From assembly GCA_963765285.1 (NCBI GenBank), contig CAVXVR010000003.1, forward strand, positions 496,001-560,000: a stretch of 64,000 nt of DNA, in the 5' to 3' direction. The notes below the pieces were generated by a model that was not told the DNA's origin, made no database searches, and saw nothing but the letters and a program-made list of their open reading frames with translations. The translations under genes and the position numbers were made by a program. The DNA comes from CAVWZH01 sp963765285. Its GTDB lineage: Bacteria > Acidobacteriota > Terriglobia > Terriglobales > Acidobacteriaceae. Positions 47,316 through 57,835 of this stretch are shown here, in pieces; position 1 is the stretch's first letter; each line of letters starts with the position of its first letter.

Positions 47316-48656
47316 TCAGGAAGAACTCACCTGGCGTGCCCACTGCATGGCTTCCCAGTGCGCCTGGGCGACATCAGCCTCTTTCAAGCGCAGGGTTTGG
47401 GCCAAGTGCGCGGTGTTTTGCCACTCGCCGGACTCTAACGCCAGCATGAGCTGGTAGACCGGCCGTAAGGAACTGGCTTCGCCCAGAAGCACGGTTTTGA
47501 TCTCCTGATCCACGGGTACCTTGGCGAGTACTTCGGCAATCGGGACTTCGAGAATCGCATCCATGACTGAAAGCAGCCCCATGAGGAAAAGGTCCGACTG
47601 GCCGTGGGCGACCTTAGGCGACAGCAATTCGCAGAAGCGGGCGCGGACCAGCGCCGAAAGTACAAGTTCGCTGGACCGGCCCTGTCCCGCGCCCAGGGTC
47701 ACCACCAGACGCACCCAACGCCGCACTTCGCGCTCGCCCAGCATGGATAGCGCATGCCGCACCGAGTGAATTTCGTTGGAGAACCCAAAGACCGCCGAAT
47801 TCAGATAGCGCAAGAGACGATAACAGAGCGAGGCCTCGCACTTGATGGCCTTTTCAATTTCACGCGAATTCAGCTCTGGCCTGGAGACGGCCTGAAGCAT
47901 GCGCAAATAGTTGACCCGGTTGGCGGGAATCTCCCGGGTCGTGATGGTTTCAGGCTTGCGGAAAAAATAGCCCTGAAAATAAACAAAGCCGGCCTCGCGG
48001 GCCTGGACAAACTCCTCCCGGGTCTCGACTTTTTCCGCCAGCATGCGGCAACGCCATGGCCCGTAACGCGTCACCATGGCTGCGCAGTCGTCCGGTGAAG
48101 TGGCTCGCAAGTCGACCTTGATGATATCGGCTACCTCGGTCAAGGCCTCCCGCGGATCGTTCACCGCGAAATCATCCAGTGCAATCATGTAGCCGCCTTC
48201 TTTCAGCCTTTGGCAGGCGGCCATGACCAGGTCGTCCACCTGCACCGATTCCAGGACCTCAACCACCGTCAGATGGGCGGGCAGCAGGGTTGCGTAATCC
48301 TTCAACAGCATGTCGCGGGTACAGTTGACGAAAGCACGGTGCCCGTCACACAACACATCCAGCCCTAACAGCATCGAGCTGTCGAGCGTGCTTCGCGATG
48401 CGGCCTCGGCATCCGGAGGACAGAAGTAACTTTCAACGCCGTCCCGGAAGAGGAGCTCATAGCCAAAGACCTTCTCATCTTTGGTGAGAATCGGCTGGCG
48501 GGCGACAAAGCGGGCAAGCGAATCCGGCTTGGGCTTGGGAGCGTGGGCTGAACTAGCGGTCACTTTTAACTTATCGGCAGAACTGCGGGATGCTTCACTT
48601 GCTCCAGTTCTTGCCGCCGACCTTCTTAGACCTTCGGCACGGGCATGGCAGATCAA
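47316..48656 (-). CDS. EAL-HDOD signalling protein (YuxH type)
   Basis: A 446-residue protein combining a divergent c-di-GMP phosphodiesterase-like EAL domain (about 50-245) with an HDOD domain (about 260-435). EAL motif I is YELLFR, keeping the Glu. The DDFGTGYSSL loop is altered to DDFAVND, and ExxE (EVLE) and QGYFFRKP remain. Loss of the loop suggests that catalysis is impaired and the domain works as a sensor. HDOD parts organise regulatory complexes. The long N-terminal 48 residues are basic and probably disordered. Confidence 0.9.
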   Translation of the reverse strand: MICHARAEGLRRSAARTGASEASRSSADKLKVTASSAHAPKPKPDSLARFVARQPILTKDEKVFGYELLFRDGVESYFCPPDAEAASRSTLDSSMLLGLDVLCDGHRAFVNCTRDMLLKDYATLLPAHLTVVEVLESVQVDDLVMAACQRLKEGGYMIALDDFAVNDPREALTEVADIIKVDLRATSPDDCAAMVTRYGPWRCRMLAEKVETREEFVQAREAGFVYFQGYFFRKPETITTREIPANRVNYLRMLQAVSRPELNSREIEKAIKCEASLCYRLLRYLNSAVFGFSNEIHSVRHALSMLGEREVRRWVRLVVTLGAGQGRSSELVLSALVRARFCELLSPKVAHGQSDLFLMGLLSVMDAILEVPIAEVLAKVPVDQEIKTVLLGEASSLRPVYQLMLALESGEWQNTAHLAQTLRLKEADVAQAHWEAMQWARQVSSS

Positions 48657-48661
48657 CCGCC

Positions 48662-51512
48662 TTACTGCACAATCAACGACAGCGATTGCTGGTGCGGCCC
48701 TTGCCGCCGCTTACGGGCACACTCGTGCTGGTCACAGTAATGATGTAGGTCCCTACCGGCGTACCGGGATTGCCTGGGTTGGAACCGCTGTTGCTCGAGC
48801 CACCGCATCCGACGCCAGCCGTCAGGAAGGCCAGCAGAACAAGGCACGCCATCGTCGCTAGGCGACGACGCGGAGCGACTCCGGCCAAAAAGACACCGGC
48901 GAAATAGTGCCCCTCCGCTGGCGGCCATCAAACTGAACCCGTGGGCCCGGCTGGCTGCCGAGGCAGGCGTGGGTGCCGTGGTCTTTACCGTTAACGTCGT
49001 AGGCCCACTGGTCGTCCCGCTGCTTAACGCGATAGATGACGGATTCAGCGAGCAAGTGATTTCCGCCGTCAACGAGTTCGGCGCACAGCCCAGGTTCACT
49101 GTCCCGGTAAAGCCGACGTTGTTGGCAGCGATGGTCAGCGTCGCTGTGCCAGAAGCCCCCGGGGTCAGGGTAAGGCTCGTTGGATCGGGCTGGGCAACCG
49201 TGTAGTCCGGAACTGCGACGATGGTTTGCGTGATGGCAGGCGAGGTTGAAGCCAGATAATTGTTGTCTCCTACATAGTTGGCCACAATCTGGTGCGTGCC
49301 GACGGGGAGCGCGGTGGTTCCAAAGGTGGCCACGCCATTGCTGACTGCAACTTTGTCGCCCAGGGGGATGGGGCCGCCATCGGAGGTGAACTGTACCGTA
49401 CCGGCGATCGAGAGCGCCGGACTTGCCGTGCCCGGGCAATTTGCCGCAGTGGTCGACATCGTTGCGGTGAACGTCACATTGGTATCTACGTTGGCGCTGG
49501 GACTGCTGGAAGCAACTGCTGCCGAAGCTGGTCAAGGTTTGCCCAGGATCATAGCCCGGCCAGTTCTTGGTCAGGATGTCCGCGTTGACCGATCCGAGGC
49601 CGGTGGCTTGATCGTAGCCCGTGGTTGTGCTGAAGCCGTATTGAAACGGCGCTGTGGCCGGACAGCCGGTGGTGCCCTTCGTACAAGGGACGATGTTGCC
49701 GCTCGTGGGCGGAGGAAGGATGTCATGAAAAGCCGTGGGTTGGGATGCCGCCAGTTTGTACAGGCCTGTGGCTCCGCCCGAGCTCCCATTGATGTTGCCC
49801 AGACCACAAGACTTGGTCGCCTGATTGATGATGGCGACGATGCCCGCCATCGTAGGGGCGCCGGCAGAAGTCCCGCCGATTGGATTCAGGGTCTGATCGC
49901 TGCCGCGGAATCCGGTGGTGCAACTGGTCACGCCGGGGTTGTGCTCGTTATACGACTCCTGCGAACAGATCAGATAGGCGTCATGCGCCGGGGAGGCGTT
50001 TAAGGCGACATCCGGCACATCGCGTTTGCCGTCGTTAGGCGTGACGCCATTCTGCCAGGGAGCCTGGGCCTTGGTGAACAATGTGCTTGCGCCGCCGCCG
50101 CCGGCCGCGAGAGTGGTAAATGCTCCCGTCCCTGGAGCAGGCCCGTCATTCCAGGTCATCTCGGGAATGTAGCTCAAAGCCGATCCACCGCTGGTTGGGC
50201 TGCACGAACCGGCCCAAAAGGTGGTCGCGGCAGCGCACGAGCCGCTTACAACCGCCGCTGGATCTCCGGTGAACTCCGTGCCGCCCACCGCGGTGATCTC
50301 GGGAATTGCCGCCGGAAGGTCCACTCCGAGGCCCAAAGTCGCGACCGTGGCACTCTGCGTCTCGCAATCAGAGGCGCCTGTGTCCCCGGAAGCGGTGGTG
50401 ACGGTCTGGCCTTGGCTGACGGCCTGGGTAATCCAGCCGCGAATGATGTTGGCGTTATTGGAGCCCAGATTGGCTTCGCAATTTCCAAAGCTGTTACTGA
50501 TCACGCGCGTTGCGTCGTCATCAATGGCAAACTGCAGGGCGTCAAACGCATTGGGAGAATTACCGCCACTCGTGCCGGCAACGTAATAAATAATAGTTGC
50601 ATTCTTGGCGACACCGCCGCTCCATTCAATGTCGAGGTCGGCTTCGACTTCGTCATCGCCATTGTGGATGGGTGTTTCGCCGGTCACGGGCACAACGACG
50701 GGATCGCTCGCGGACAGACCGGCGGCCGAGCGAAAAGCCTCGATGTCACCGAGAGTGATGGCGCTGTCGCCCACGACTCCAATCGCTACGCCGGTGCCGT
50801 CCAATCCCGCTGTGTACAACGATTGCAAATCGTAGATGGTGGCGAAGTCATCGGGCACCAGAAAATGGATGCCGGAAATGTTGGACGTAAAGTGCGGCAA
50901 CACTCGCATCCGCGACTTGGGACGGAAGTCATCGAGGTTGCGGAAACCCAATACCATGCCGGCAAAGGCCGACGGTACCGAGGGCTCGGTAACGTTGGCA
51001 AAATGGTTTTTGCTATTCATGCTGAAGCGGTGAATTTCAGTCCGTAGGGCGGAGGAGATTTGCGCCGCACTTCCGGCAAAGAAAATTTCGGTGCGGCTGC
51101 GTGACACGCTCTCCACGGTCAAGCCCTGGGACTTGAGCCATGAAACCACTTTGGCGGTATCGCCCGGAGTCAGACCGAAGCGGTCGGCGTATTGCTCGGG
51201 CGTAAGCCACTTGTGAAAGTTCGCCGATGAAGGATCCTGCTGCTCTGCCAGAAGCTGGTCGAGCGCTTCCTGCTGCGCGTCAGAGAGTCGAAAGACGATC
51301 GAGACGTGAGCGAGCGGCATGCTTCCCGCGACCGGCCCCTGATCAAATTCCGCCTGGGCCAGCGGATGAACGCTGCCCAGAACCAGTTCCATCTGGTTCG
51401 CTTCGACCTTTTGCGCAATTCGATCGGGATTGGCAGTTTGCGCGGTGGCCAGGACCCCGCCCAAAAGCGTGGCCATGAGTAGAAGAAGCGACACCGACGA
51501 GGCCCTAGGCAT
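48662..51512 (-). CDS. S53 (sedolisin/kumamolisin-type) protease with Ig-like and anchor C-terminus, frameshifted as read
   Basis: About 949 residues: signal peptide, pro-kumamolisin activation domain (residues about 50-190), peptidase S53 domain with the Glu/Asp site DDEVEADLDIEWS and the Ser site GTSAGAPTMAG, an Ig-like domain (NVTFTATMSTTAAN to VANYVGDNNYLAS), a beta-sandwich region, and a hydrophobic C-terminal anchor (TMACLVLLAFLTAGVGC). Three single-base frameshifts interrupt it: an extra base near 49508, an extra base near 48903, and a missing G near 48697. The protein is probably a cell-surface or secreted acid protease. The errors are likely to be technical. Confidence 0.85.
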
Positions 51513-51760
51513 TTAAAGTTCTCCCAAAGTTGATTGCCTCACCAGGAAAAAAGGAAGCACCCTGTTGGCTATTTCCATGTATAGATTCAGGCTACCCCAG
51601 CAAAGGATGTACGCCAAGGTGTCAGCAGTGCAAAGATGGCCGCGTCTGCGCTTGGCACGACTATGGCCATCGGGACAGAGGTTTTTTGGGCGAATTGCAG
51701 GGTGTACCATGCCGGCGGTGGAACTTCCGGCGTGTGCGTCAGTAGGTAACCAGTAACCCT

Positions 51761-52561
51761 GTGGCCGCCAAAATAGATCTCTACGACAGTTCGTACGGAA
51801 ACTATGCCCTGGAAGTGTATCGCGAAGTCCGGCTCGAGACTTATGGTGAGGACTTTGGCCAGACCAGCTGGGTCAGCACTCGGGAGTCCCTTGAGATTCC
51901 GCAGTTGCTCGAACTGACGCCTGATTCGGCCGTGCTTGAAATCGGCTGTGGTTCGGGACAGTATGCTTTGTATCTCGCCGAAAGTTGCCACTGCCAGATC
52001 ATTGGACTCGACCTCAATCCAGAGGGCATACGCACTGCCAACCAGTTGGCGGAGAAACAGGGACTCGCCTCGCGGGCCAGTTTTCAACAGTGCGACGTCT
52101 CCCAGCCGCTTCCTTTCCCGAATGAAACCTTCGACGCGATCTTCGCCAACGACGTTCTTTGCCATGTGGCAGGACGGCTTTCTCTGCTGTCCGAAGCGCA
52201 CCGCATACTCAAGCCTGGCGGCCGATTGCTATTCAGTGACGCTCTGGTGGTGGGAGGAATGCTCTCCAAGGATGAGATCGCTGCCCGCAGTTCGGTGGGC
52301 CCGTACTTTTTCCTGCCGCCTGGGGAGAACGAAAAGTTAATCGAGCGAACGGGATTTCAATTACTCCGTGCAACGCCCACCACCGAACAGGCAGCCGCCA
52401 TCGCCCAGCGTTGGCATGACGCGCGCGCAAAAAGAAAACCCGCGCTGGAGCGGATCGAAGGCGAGACAAATTTTGCCGGTGTGCAACGCTTCCTCCTGTG
52501 TGTTCACACTCTGACCCGCGAAGAACGTCTGCTGCGCTATCTCTATCTGGCCCGAAAGTAG
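51761..52561 (+). CDS. Class I SAM-dependent methyltransferase
   Basis: A 266-residue enzyme with GTG start. Motif I VLEIGCGSGQYALYLA, motif II acidic LDLNPEG and motif post-I FDAIFANDVLCHV are present. The sequence TLTREERLLRYLYLARK ends it. The substrate is unknown; relatives act on small molecules such as ubiquinone or glycine. It lies between the protease and the Ig-repeat gene with no operon link. Confidence 0.85.
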   Translation: MAAKIDLYDSSYGNYALEVYREVRLETYGEDFGQTSWVSTRESLEIPQLLELTPDSAVLEIGCGSGQYALYLAESCHCQIIGLDLNPEGIRTANQLAEKQGLASRASFQQCDVSQPLPFPNETFDAIFANDVLCHVAGRLSLLSEAHRILKPGGRLLFSDALVVGGMLSKDEIAARSSVGPYFFLPPGENEKLIERTGFQLLRATPTTEQAAAIAQRWHDARAKRKPALERIEGETNFAGVQRFLLCVHTLTREERLLRYLYLARK

Positions 52562-52717
52562 TGCGCACAGCTTTCCGGGCACAGGGGCGGGCTAATCCAA
52601 TGGATGTAGGTGTGTTGGATAAATTGTAAACATCCCGGCTCCGCGATAGATTGCTGCCCACGTTCTAGGCCAAGAGTTAGCAAGGAGTCCGGACCCGTGG
52701 GAACCCAGGCAGCGAGT

Positions 52718-55700
52718 ATGAAGTTGGCGCGGACTCCGCGCACAAAGACCCTCCCCCTCTTAATTCTGATTTGTCTTTTCGCGTTCGCCGTTGTTATGCC
52801 TGCGATCGCGCAGGCAGCAATTTCAGTCACAGTGTCTCCGGGGTCCGTCGACTTGAATCCTGGGGCGCAACAGCAGTTCACGGCGCAGGTGACGGGCACG
52901 ACGAATTCGGTCGTCAATTGGAATCTTTCTGGCCCGGGCTGCGCGGGCATCACTTGCGGGCAAATCACGGCTGCGGGCTTGTACACTGCGCCGGCGACGC
53001 CTCCTATTCCCAACGTTGTAACCGTGAAGGCTATTTCGGTCGCCGACGCGACGCAATTCGGAACGGCCACGGTATCGATCAATACCTCGGTGACCATCAG
53101 CGTTTCTCCTACCAGCGTGCAACTCGTCACCGGAACCCAGCAGCAGTTTTCAGCCACGGTCAAGGGCAGCACGGATACGGCGGTGACGTGGAGCGTTTCC
53201 GGTACCGGTTGCAGCGGAGCAGCTTGCGGAACCGTTACCACAGGCGGCTTGTATACCGCGCCCAGCGCTGTGCCAAGTCCAGCAACGGTCACGGTGACCG
53301 CGACCTCGCAAGCGGATGTGACCAAGTCGGCTTCGGCGACCGTGACCGTGGCTCCTCCGGTGGCAGTTTCCGTCTCGCCGACTACGGCGAACGTGGTGAC
53401 TGGCGCGCAGCGGCAATTCACCGCCACCGTGACCGGAACGACGAATACGGCAGTCTCCTGGAGTCTTTCGGGAGCGGGCTGCAGTGGCGCGACCTGCGGC
53501 ACCATCACTGCGACAGGCCTGTACAAAGCGCCGAGTGCGATTCCGAATCCAGCCACAATAACGGTCACGGCGACTTCGCAAGCGGATTCAACGAAGTCAG
53601 CTCACGCTGTAGTCACGGTGGTTGCCCCGGTGGCTGTGTCGGTTTCACCCATCACCACCAACGTCGCGGTGGGCGCGCAGCAGCAATTCACCGTAACGGT
53701 GACCGGAACCACGAACACGGGCGTCACTTGGAGTCTTTCCGGATCGGGTTGCAGCGGAGCGACGTGCGGCACAATCACAGCGGCCGGCCTCTACACTGCG
53801 CCGACGACAATCCCGAGTCCAGCAGCGGTGACGGTTACGGCCACTTCAAAAGCGGATACCACAAAATCAGGTAATGCGACCGCCACCATCGTCGCGGCAG
53901 TGTCGGTCTCCGTTTCGCCCACCTCGGCGAACGTGATCGCGGGCGCACAGCGCCAGTTCAGCGCAACCGTGAGTGGAACCACGAATACTGCTGTTACATG
54001 GAGTCTGTCGGGATCCGGGTGCAGCGGCACGGCGTGTGGAACCATCACGACAGCCGGCCTTTACACTGCGCCCAGCGCCGTCCCCAGCCCGGCGACGGTG
54101 ACGGTGACCGCCACTTCGCAAGCTGATGCCACCAAGTCAGCTTCGGCCACGGTGACCGTAATTGCTCCCGTAGCCGTTTCTCTCTCGCCGACTTCGGTTA
54201 ACGTCGCGACTGCGGCTTCGCAGCCATTCACCGCAACAGTGACCGGAACCACGAACACCGCGGTGACCTGGACTCTTTCGGGAGCAGGCTGCAGCGGTGC
54301 GGCGTGCGGAACGATCACGGTGGCTGGTCTCTATACTGCGCCCAGTGCGATCCCGAGTCCTGCGACTGTAACGGTGACAGCCACTTCGCAAGCGGACAAC
54401 ACGAAGTCCGCGAAAGCCACGGTCACTGTGGTTGCCCCGGTAGTGGTTTCGGTTTCGCCGACTTCCATCACTCTGGTCACAGGAACTAAGCAGCAATTCA
54501 CTCCCACGGTGACTGGCACTACTAACACCGCCGTCACGTGGAGTCTCTCGGGAACTGGCTGCAGCGGTGCTGCGTGCGGAACTATTACGAGCGCCGGTCT
54601 TTACACGGCGCCGGCCGCGGTCCCAAGCCCGGCCACGGTAACGGTGACAGCGACTTCGCAAGCCGACACCACAAAGTCAGGCAAAGCAACGGTGACCGTA
54701 GTTGCGCCGGTTGTAGTGTCGGTTTCGCCCACTTCCGCCAATGTAGTCACGGGCGCGCAGCAACAGTTCACCGCAACCGTCACGGGAACGACAAATACAA
54801 CGGTGAGCTGGAGCGTTTCAGGAACGGGCTGCAGCGGAACGGCATGCGGCTCGGTCACCAGCACGGGCTTCTATACGGCGCCCTCCACCATTCCCAATCC
54901 GCCGACGGTTGCAGTGACCGCCACTTCCCAGGCTGACGTCACAAAATCCGCGTCCGCCACGGTCACGATCCTGACGCCCGTTGTGGTGACGCTCAAGCCT
55001 GCGTCGGTAAAAGTAACCACTGGCGCCAATCAGAAATTTACTGTCACCGTGACCGGGACTGCGAATACGGCGGTGATCTGGAACCTCACCGGAGCCGGTT
55101 GCAGCGGATCGACCTGCGGCACTATCACCACCGCCGGCCTCTACACCGCGCCGGTTGCGCTTCCGAGCCCGCCAACCGTCACAGTAAAGGCGATCTCAGT
55201 TGCCGATTCCAGCAAGTCCGCCAGCGCCACGGTAACGGTGATTCCGCCGGTGATCGTTCGGGTGCAACCGGCCACAGCCTTGGTCGCGATTGGGGAACAA
55301 CTCCAGTTCACGGCGCAGGTAAGCGGCGCGTCCAGCACCGCGGTGAAGTGGTCGGTGTCGGGCACGGGATGCAGCGGCACCATCTGCGGAACCATCAGCA
55401 GCACGGGTTTGTACACCGCTCCTGCCTCGGTGCCTGCGGGCGCAACCGTTCAAGTAGTAGCGGCGTCAGCTTCTAACACTTCCAAGACTGGTTCGGCGAG
55501 CGTTGTCATTGAGGCGGCCGACAACAGCAAACTGAATGGACCCTTCGCGTTCCTATTCCAGGGGTTTGACGCAGCCGGAATCTATCACGCGGCCGGCAAC
55601 TTTGTGGCTGACGGAAAGGGCGGCCTGACAGGAATCGAGGACATCAACCGCACTTCCGGGCCGCTCACCGATCAGGCATTCACCGGCACTTACACGATCG

Positions 55701-56899
55701 GCCCCGACAACCGTGGCACGTTCACCATTACGCTGGGCAGCGTCACATCCACCTTCGCGTTTGCCCTAAGCCCCTCCGGGCAAATTGCCCACTTCATTGA
55801 ATTCGACACCACGGGAGTACGTGGTTCGGGCATTTTGAAGGCACAGAATCCCGCAGATTTCTCTGACGCAGCTTTGACCAGCAATTATGTTCTGAATCTC
55901 GGCGGCGTCGATGCTGCGGGAAGCCGTCTCGGGGCGCTCGGTGTGATTGGCTTCAATGCAGGCAAGATCACGGGCGACCTCATGGACGTGAATGATGGCG
56001 GAGTCGACGCGCCGCCCTTCATCGGATTCCCCGGCAACTACAACATCGCAGCCAATGGTCGCGGCACCGCCTCGTTGTTCATCCAGGGCTTCGAGGGAGG
56101 CACATTCCACCTGGCCTTGTACGTGGTGTCGGCGCAAGAGGTCTTTGCGATTTCGACCGACACGCTCAGCGCCAACAATCCAGTCTTCAGTGGAGAGGTG
56201 TTACAGCAGTCCGGATCGCCCTCCTCACCCACCTCGCTCCAAGGGAACACGATCTTCACTGAAACTGGATTGACGGGTAGCTTTGCCGACGTTTCCGCCG
56301 GCCTGATGGCCTTCGATGGCGCGGGATCCATAGCCGGGCAGTTCGATGAAAACAACGGCGGCTCGATCACCGCTAACGGCGCGCTCACCGGAGTCTACTC
56401 GGTCGCAGTTACCGGGCGGGCGACGATGAACGTGGTGAATGCGCAGAGTCATGCCGTCAGCAGTTTGGTCGCTTACATCGTTTCACCCAACTTCGCTCTC
56501 CTGATGGATCTGGGAGCGACGGTCAAGATGGGCCGGGTCGAGCCCCAGGTGATCGCGCCGCCCTTCAGCAACGCGAGCCTGGCGGGCGATCTGATATTCG
56601 GTCCAGAGGCAATGGCGAAAACCGACGCAGCGTTGGCCACGGGAGTGAATCTGTTCGACGGCAAAAGCACGGTGACGGGAACAGAAGATTTAAGTCAAAC
56701 CTCCGGGCTTACCTCGGCTGCGGCGGTCACAGGGACCTATTCGGTTTCGTCCACAACCAATAACGGCCGCGGGGCGATAACGCTCAAATCGCCGGCAGCG
56801 CAATCTATTTCCTTCTGGATGATATCGTTCACCGAGTTCGTAGGAGTGGACGTGGATCCGTCGAATGTGAGTCCGGTCATTTCGAGATTCGAGCAGTAG
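52718..56899 (+). CDS. Giant exported protein with ten Ig-like repeats
   Basis: A 1393-residue surface protein. The ATG at 52718 gives a signal peptide (LPLLILICLFAFAVVMP). Ten Big_2/Ig-like domains of 90 residues each follow, with recurring V-S-V-S-P-T, GAQQQFTATVTGTTNTAV-W-LSG, GCSG-CGTIT and GLYTAP patterns. A C-terminal part of about 450 residues contains a fold repeated in several copies (LNGPFAFLFQGFDAAGIYHAAGNF, TSNYVLNLGGVDAAGSRLGALG). It may act as an adhesin or extracellular scaffold. No LPXTG-type or autotransporter anchor is visible. Confidence 0.85.
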   Translation: MKLARTPRTKTLPLLILICLFAFAVVMPAIAQAAISVTVSPGSVDLNPGAQQQFTAQVTGTTNSVVNWNLSGPGCAGITCGQITAAGLYTAPATPPIPNVVTVKAISVADATQFGTATVSINTSVTISVSPTSVQLVTGTQQQFSATVKGSTDTAVTWSVSGTGCSGAACGTVTTGGLYTAPSAVPSPATVTVTATSQADVTKSASATVTVAPPVAVSVSPTTANVVTGAQRQFTATVTGTTNTAVSWSLSGAGCSGATCGTITATGLYKAPSAIPNPATITVTATSQADSTKSAHAVVTVVAPVAVSVSPITTNVAVGAQQQFTVTVTGTTNTGVTWSLSGSGCSGATCGTITAAGLYTAPTTIPSPAAVTVTATSKADTTKSGNATATIVAAVSVSVSPTSANVIAGAQRQFSATVSGTTNTAVTWSLSGSGCSGTACGTITTAGLYTAPSAVPSPATVTVTATSQADATKSASATVTVIAPVAVSLSPTSVNVATAASQPFTATVTGTTNTAVTWTLSGAGCSGAACGTITVAGLYTAPSAIPSPATVTVTATSQADNTKSAKATVTVVAPVVVSVSPTSITLVTGTKQQFTPTVTGTTNTAVTWSLSGTGCSGAACGTITSAGLYTAPAAVPSPATVTVTATSQADTTKSGKATVTVVAPVVVSVSPTSANVVTGAQQQFTATVTGTTNTTVSWSVSGTGCSGTACGSVTSTGFYTAPSTIPNPPTVAVTATSQADVTKSASATVTILTPVVVTLKPASVKVTTGANQKFTVTVTGTANTAVIWNLTGAGCSGSTCGTITTAGLYTAPVALPSPPTVTVKAISVADSSKSASATVTVIPPVIVRVQPATALVAIGEQLQFTAQVSGASSTAVKWSVSGTGCSGTICGTISSTGLYTAPASVPAGATVQVVAASASNTSKTGSASVVIEAADNSKLNGPFAFLFQGFDAAGIYHAAGNFVADGKGGLTGIEDINRTSGPLTDQAFTGTYTIGPDNRGTFTITLGSVTSTFAFALSPSGQIAHFIEFDTTGVRGSGILKAQNPADFSDAALTSNYVLNLGGVDAAGSRLGALGVIGFNAGKITGDLMDVNDGGVDAPPFIGFPGNYNIAANGRGTASLFIQGFEGGTFHLALYVVSAQEVFAISTDTLSANNPVFSGEVLQQSGSPSSPTSLQGNTIFTETGLTGSFADVSAGLMAFDGAGSIAGQFDENNGGSITANGALTGVYSVAVTGRATMNVVNAQSHAVSSLVAYIVSPNFALLMDLGATVKMGRVEPQVIAPPFSNASLAGDLIFGPEAMAKTDAALATGVNLFDGKSTVTGTEDLSQTSGLTSAAAVTGTYSVSSTTNNGRGAITLKSPAAQSISFWMISFTEFVGVDVDPSNVSPVISRFEQ
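52820..55515 (+). repeat. Ten tandem 270-base repeats encoding Ig-like domains
   Basis: The same position within the repeat recurs at 52868, 53138, 53408, 53678, 53948, 54218, 54488, 54758, 55028 and 55298, exactly 270 bases apart each time. Nucleotide similarity is highest in units 3 to 8 and decays at the ends. No unit contains an insertion or deletion. Confidence 0.85.
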
Positions 56900-57032
56900 A
56901 GGCCCTGAAACCGCTGGTAGAGCCAGCGTTTCCCTTCTAGAATGTGCCGCCGAATCATGAGCGCGCTCGATACTTTCTGTCAATATACCGCGGGCGGGCA
57001 GATCGCCGCCCGCCCGCAGCGTTGCTGACGGC

Positions 57033-57566
57033 CTAGTCTTCTAAGTCCGGAACTCGCCCCAGCTTCTCGCCATCGCTATGGATCGACACTGGAACTGGTG
57101 TGGTCGAACCCGGTGGAATCAATTGCGAAACGATGGTGTGAATGGTCGAGCCGTGGTTGCTCAGAACGAACATCAAGTTGATCACGGCTCCCGTCGATCC
57201 CGGAGGAGCCGGCATGTCGATTTCAGCTACTCCGGTGCAATCCGGATAAACGGTGTAGGTTCCGGTCTCAAAGGTGTGGAAGCCTGCCTTGTCGGTGGGT
57301 CCTGGCAGGGGAAAACCATTCGCCATCACCCAGTCCACTTGGGTCAAGTGGCCAGCGCCATCAAAATGAGTGAGGGCCACGCCGTCGCGCTGCGACACGA
57401 CAGCCCCGGTTGGGCCGTAGACCTGACCTGAGACCTTGAACGCGTACTCTCCAAATAGAGTATTGGTGGTGCACCCGCTGTTAACGGATTGTGCCGATGC
57501 GGTTCCGGAACTCAGCGCGATCAGCGCCAGCGCTACCAGAAGCGTTGTAATTGTCCTGCTCTTCAT
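57033..57566 (-). CDS. Small exported protein, unknown function
   Basis: A 177-residue protein with a signal peptide (MKSRTITTLLVALALIALSS then GTASAQS). The ATG at 57566 follows GAGGAGG. The mature part has the pattern CTTNTLFGEYAFKVSGQVYGPTG, GVALTHFDGAGHLTQVDW and TVYPDCTGVAEIDMP, similar to the repeated fold at the end of the adjacent giant Ig protein. The two genes converge, 133 bases apart. Function is unknown. Confidence 0.8.
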   Translation of the reverse strand: MKSRTITTLLVALALIALSSGTASAQSVNSGCTTNTLFGEYAFKVSGQVYGPTGAVVSQRDGVALTHFDGAGHLTQVDWVMANGFPLPGPTDKAGFHTFETGTYTVYPDCTGVAEIDMPAPPGSTGAVINLMFVLSNHGSTIHTIVSQLIPPGSTTPVPVSIHSDGEKLGRVPDLED

Positions 57567-57835
57567 AACTGCCTCCTCAAATCTTTGAATGTTTGGCCAG
57601 GTTGGCCCAGCGTGGAGCGCATCGTGGTCGGAAAGCCCCGCCCCGGCAATGGAGAGCGCCTGAAGATTCCATGTATCTTTTGTGTAGTTGTAAGTCGTTC
57701 GCTGGCAATAAGAAATAGCCATCACCGCGGCACAACCCCGGCAAACTTACAGCCCAGACTTCGACCTCGGCCTCCTCGCGTTGGGATTATGGGTAGAATC
57801 AGAGCGCTTCTTTATGGCGATGTGGCGGCCCCGGA

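Noticed and set aside
51587..52201. Minus-strand open frame of 204 codons
   Set aside because: It is the reverse of the methyltransferase gene, which has clear motifs; no family match.
52820..55515. CRISPR-like regular spacing
   Set aside because: The periodic units are 270 bases, in frame and translate to Ig domains; there are no short repeats with unique spacers and no cas genes.
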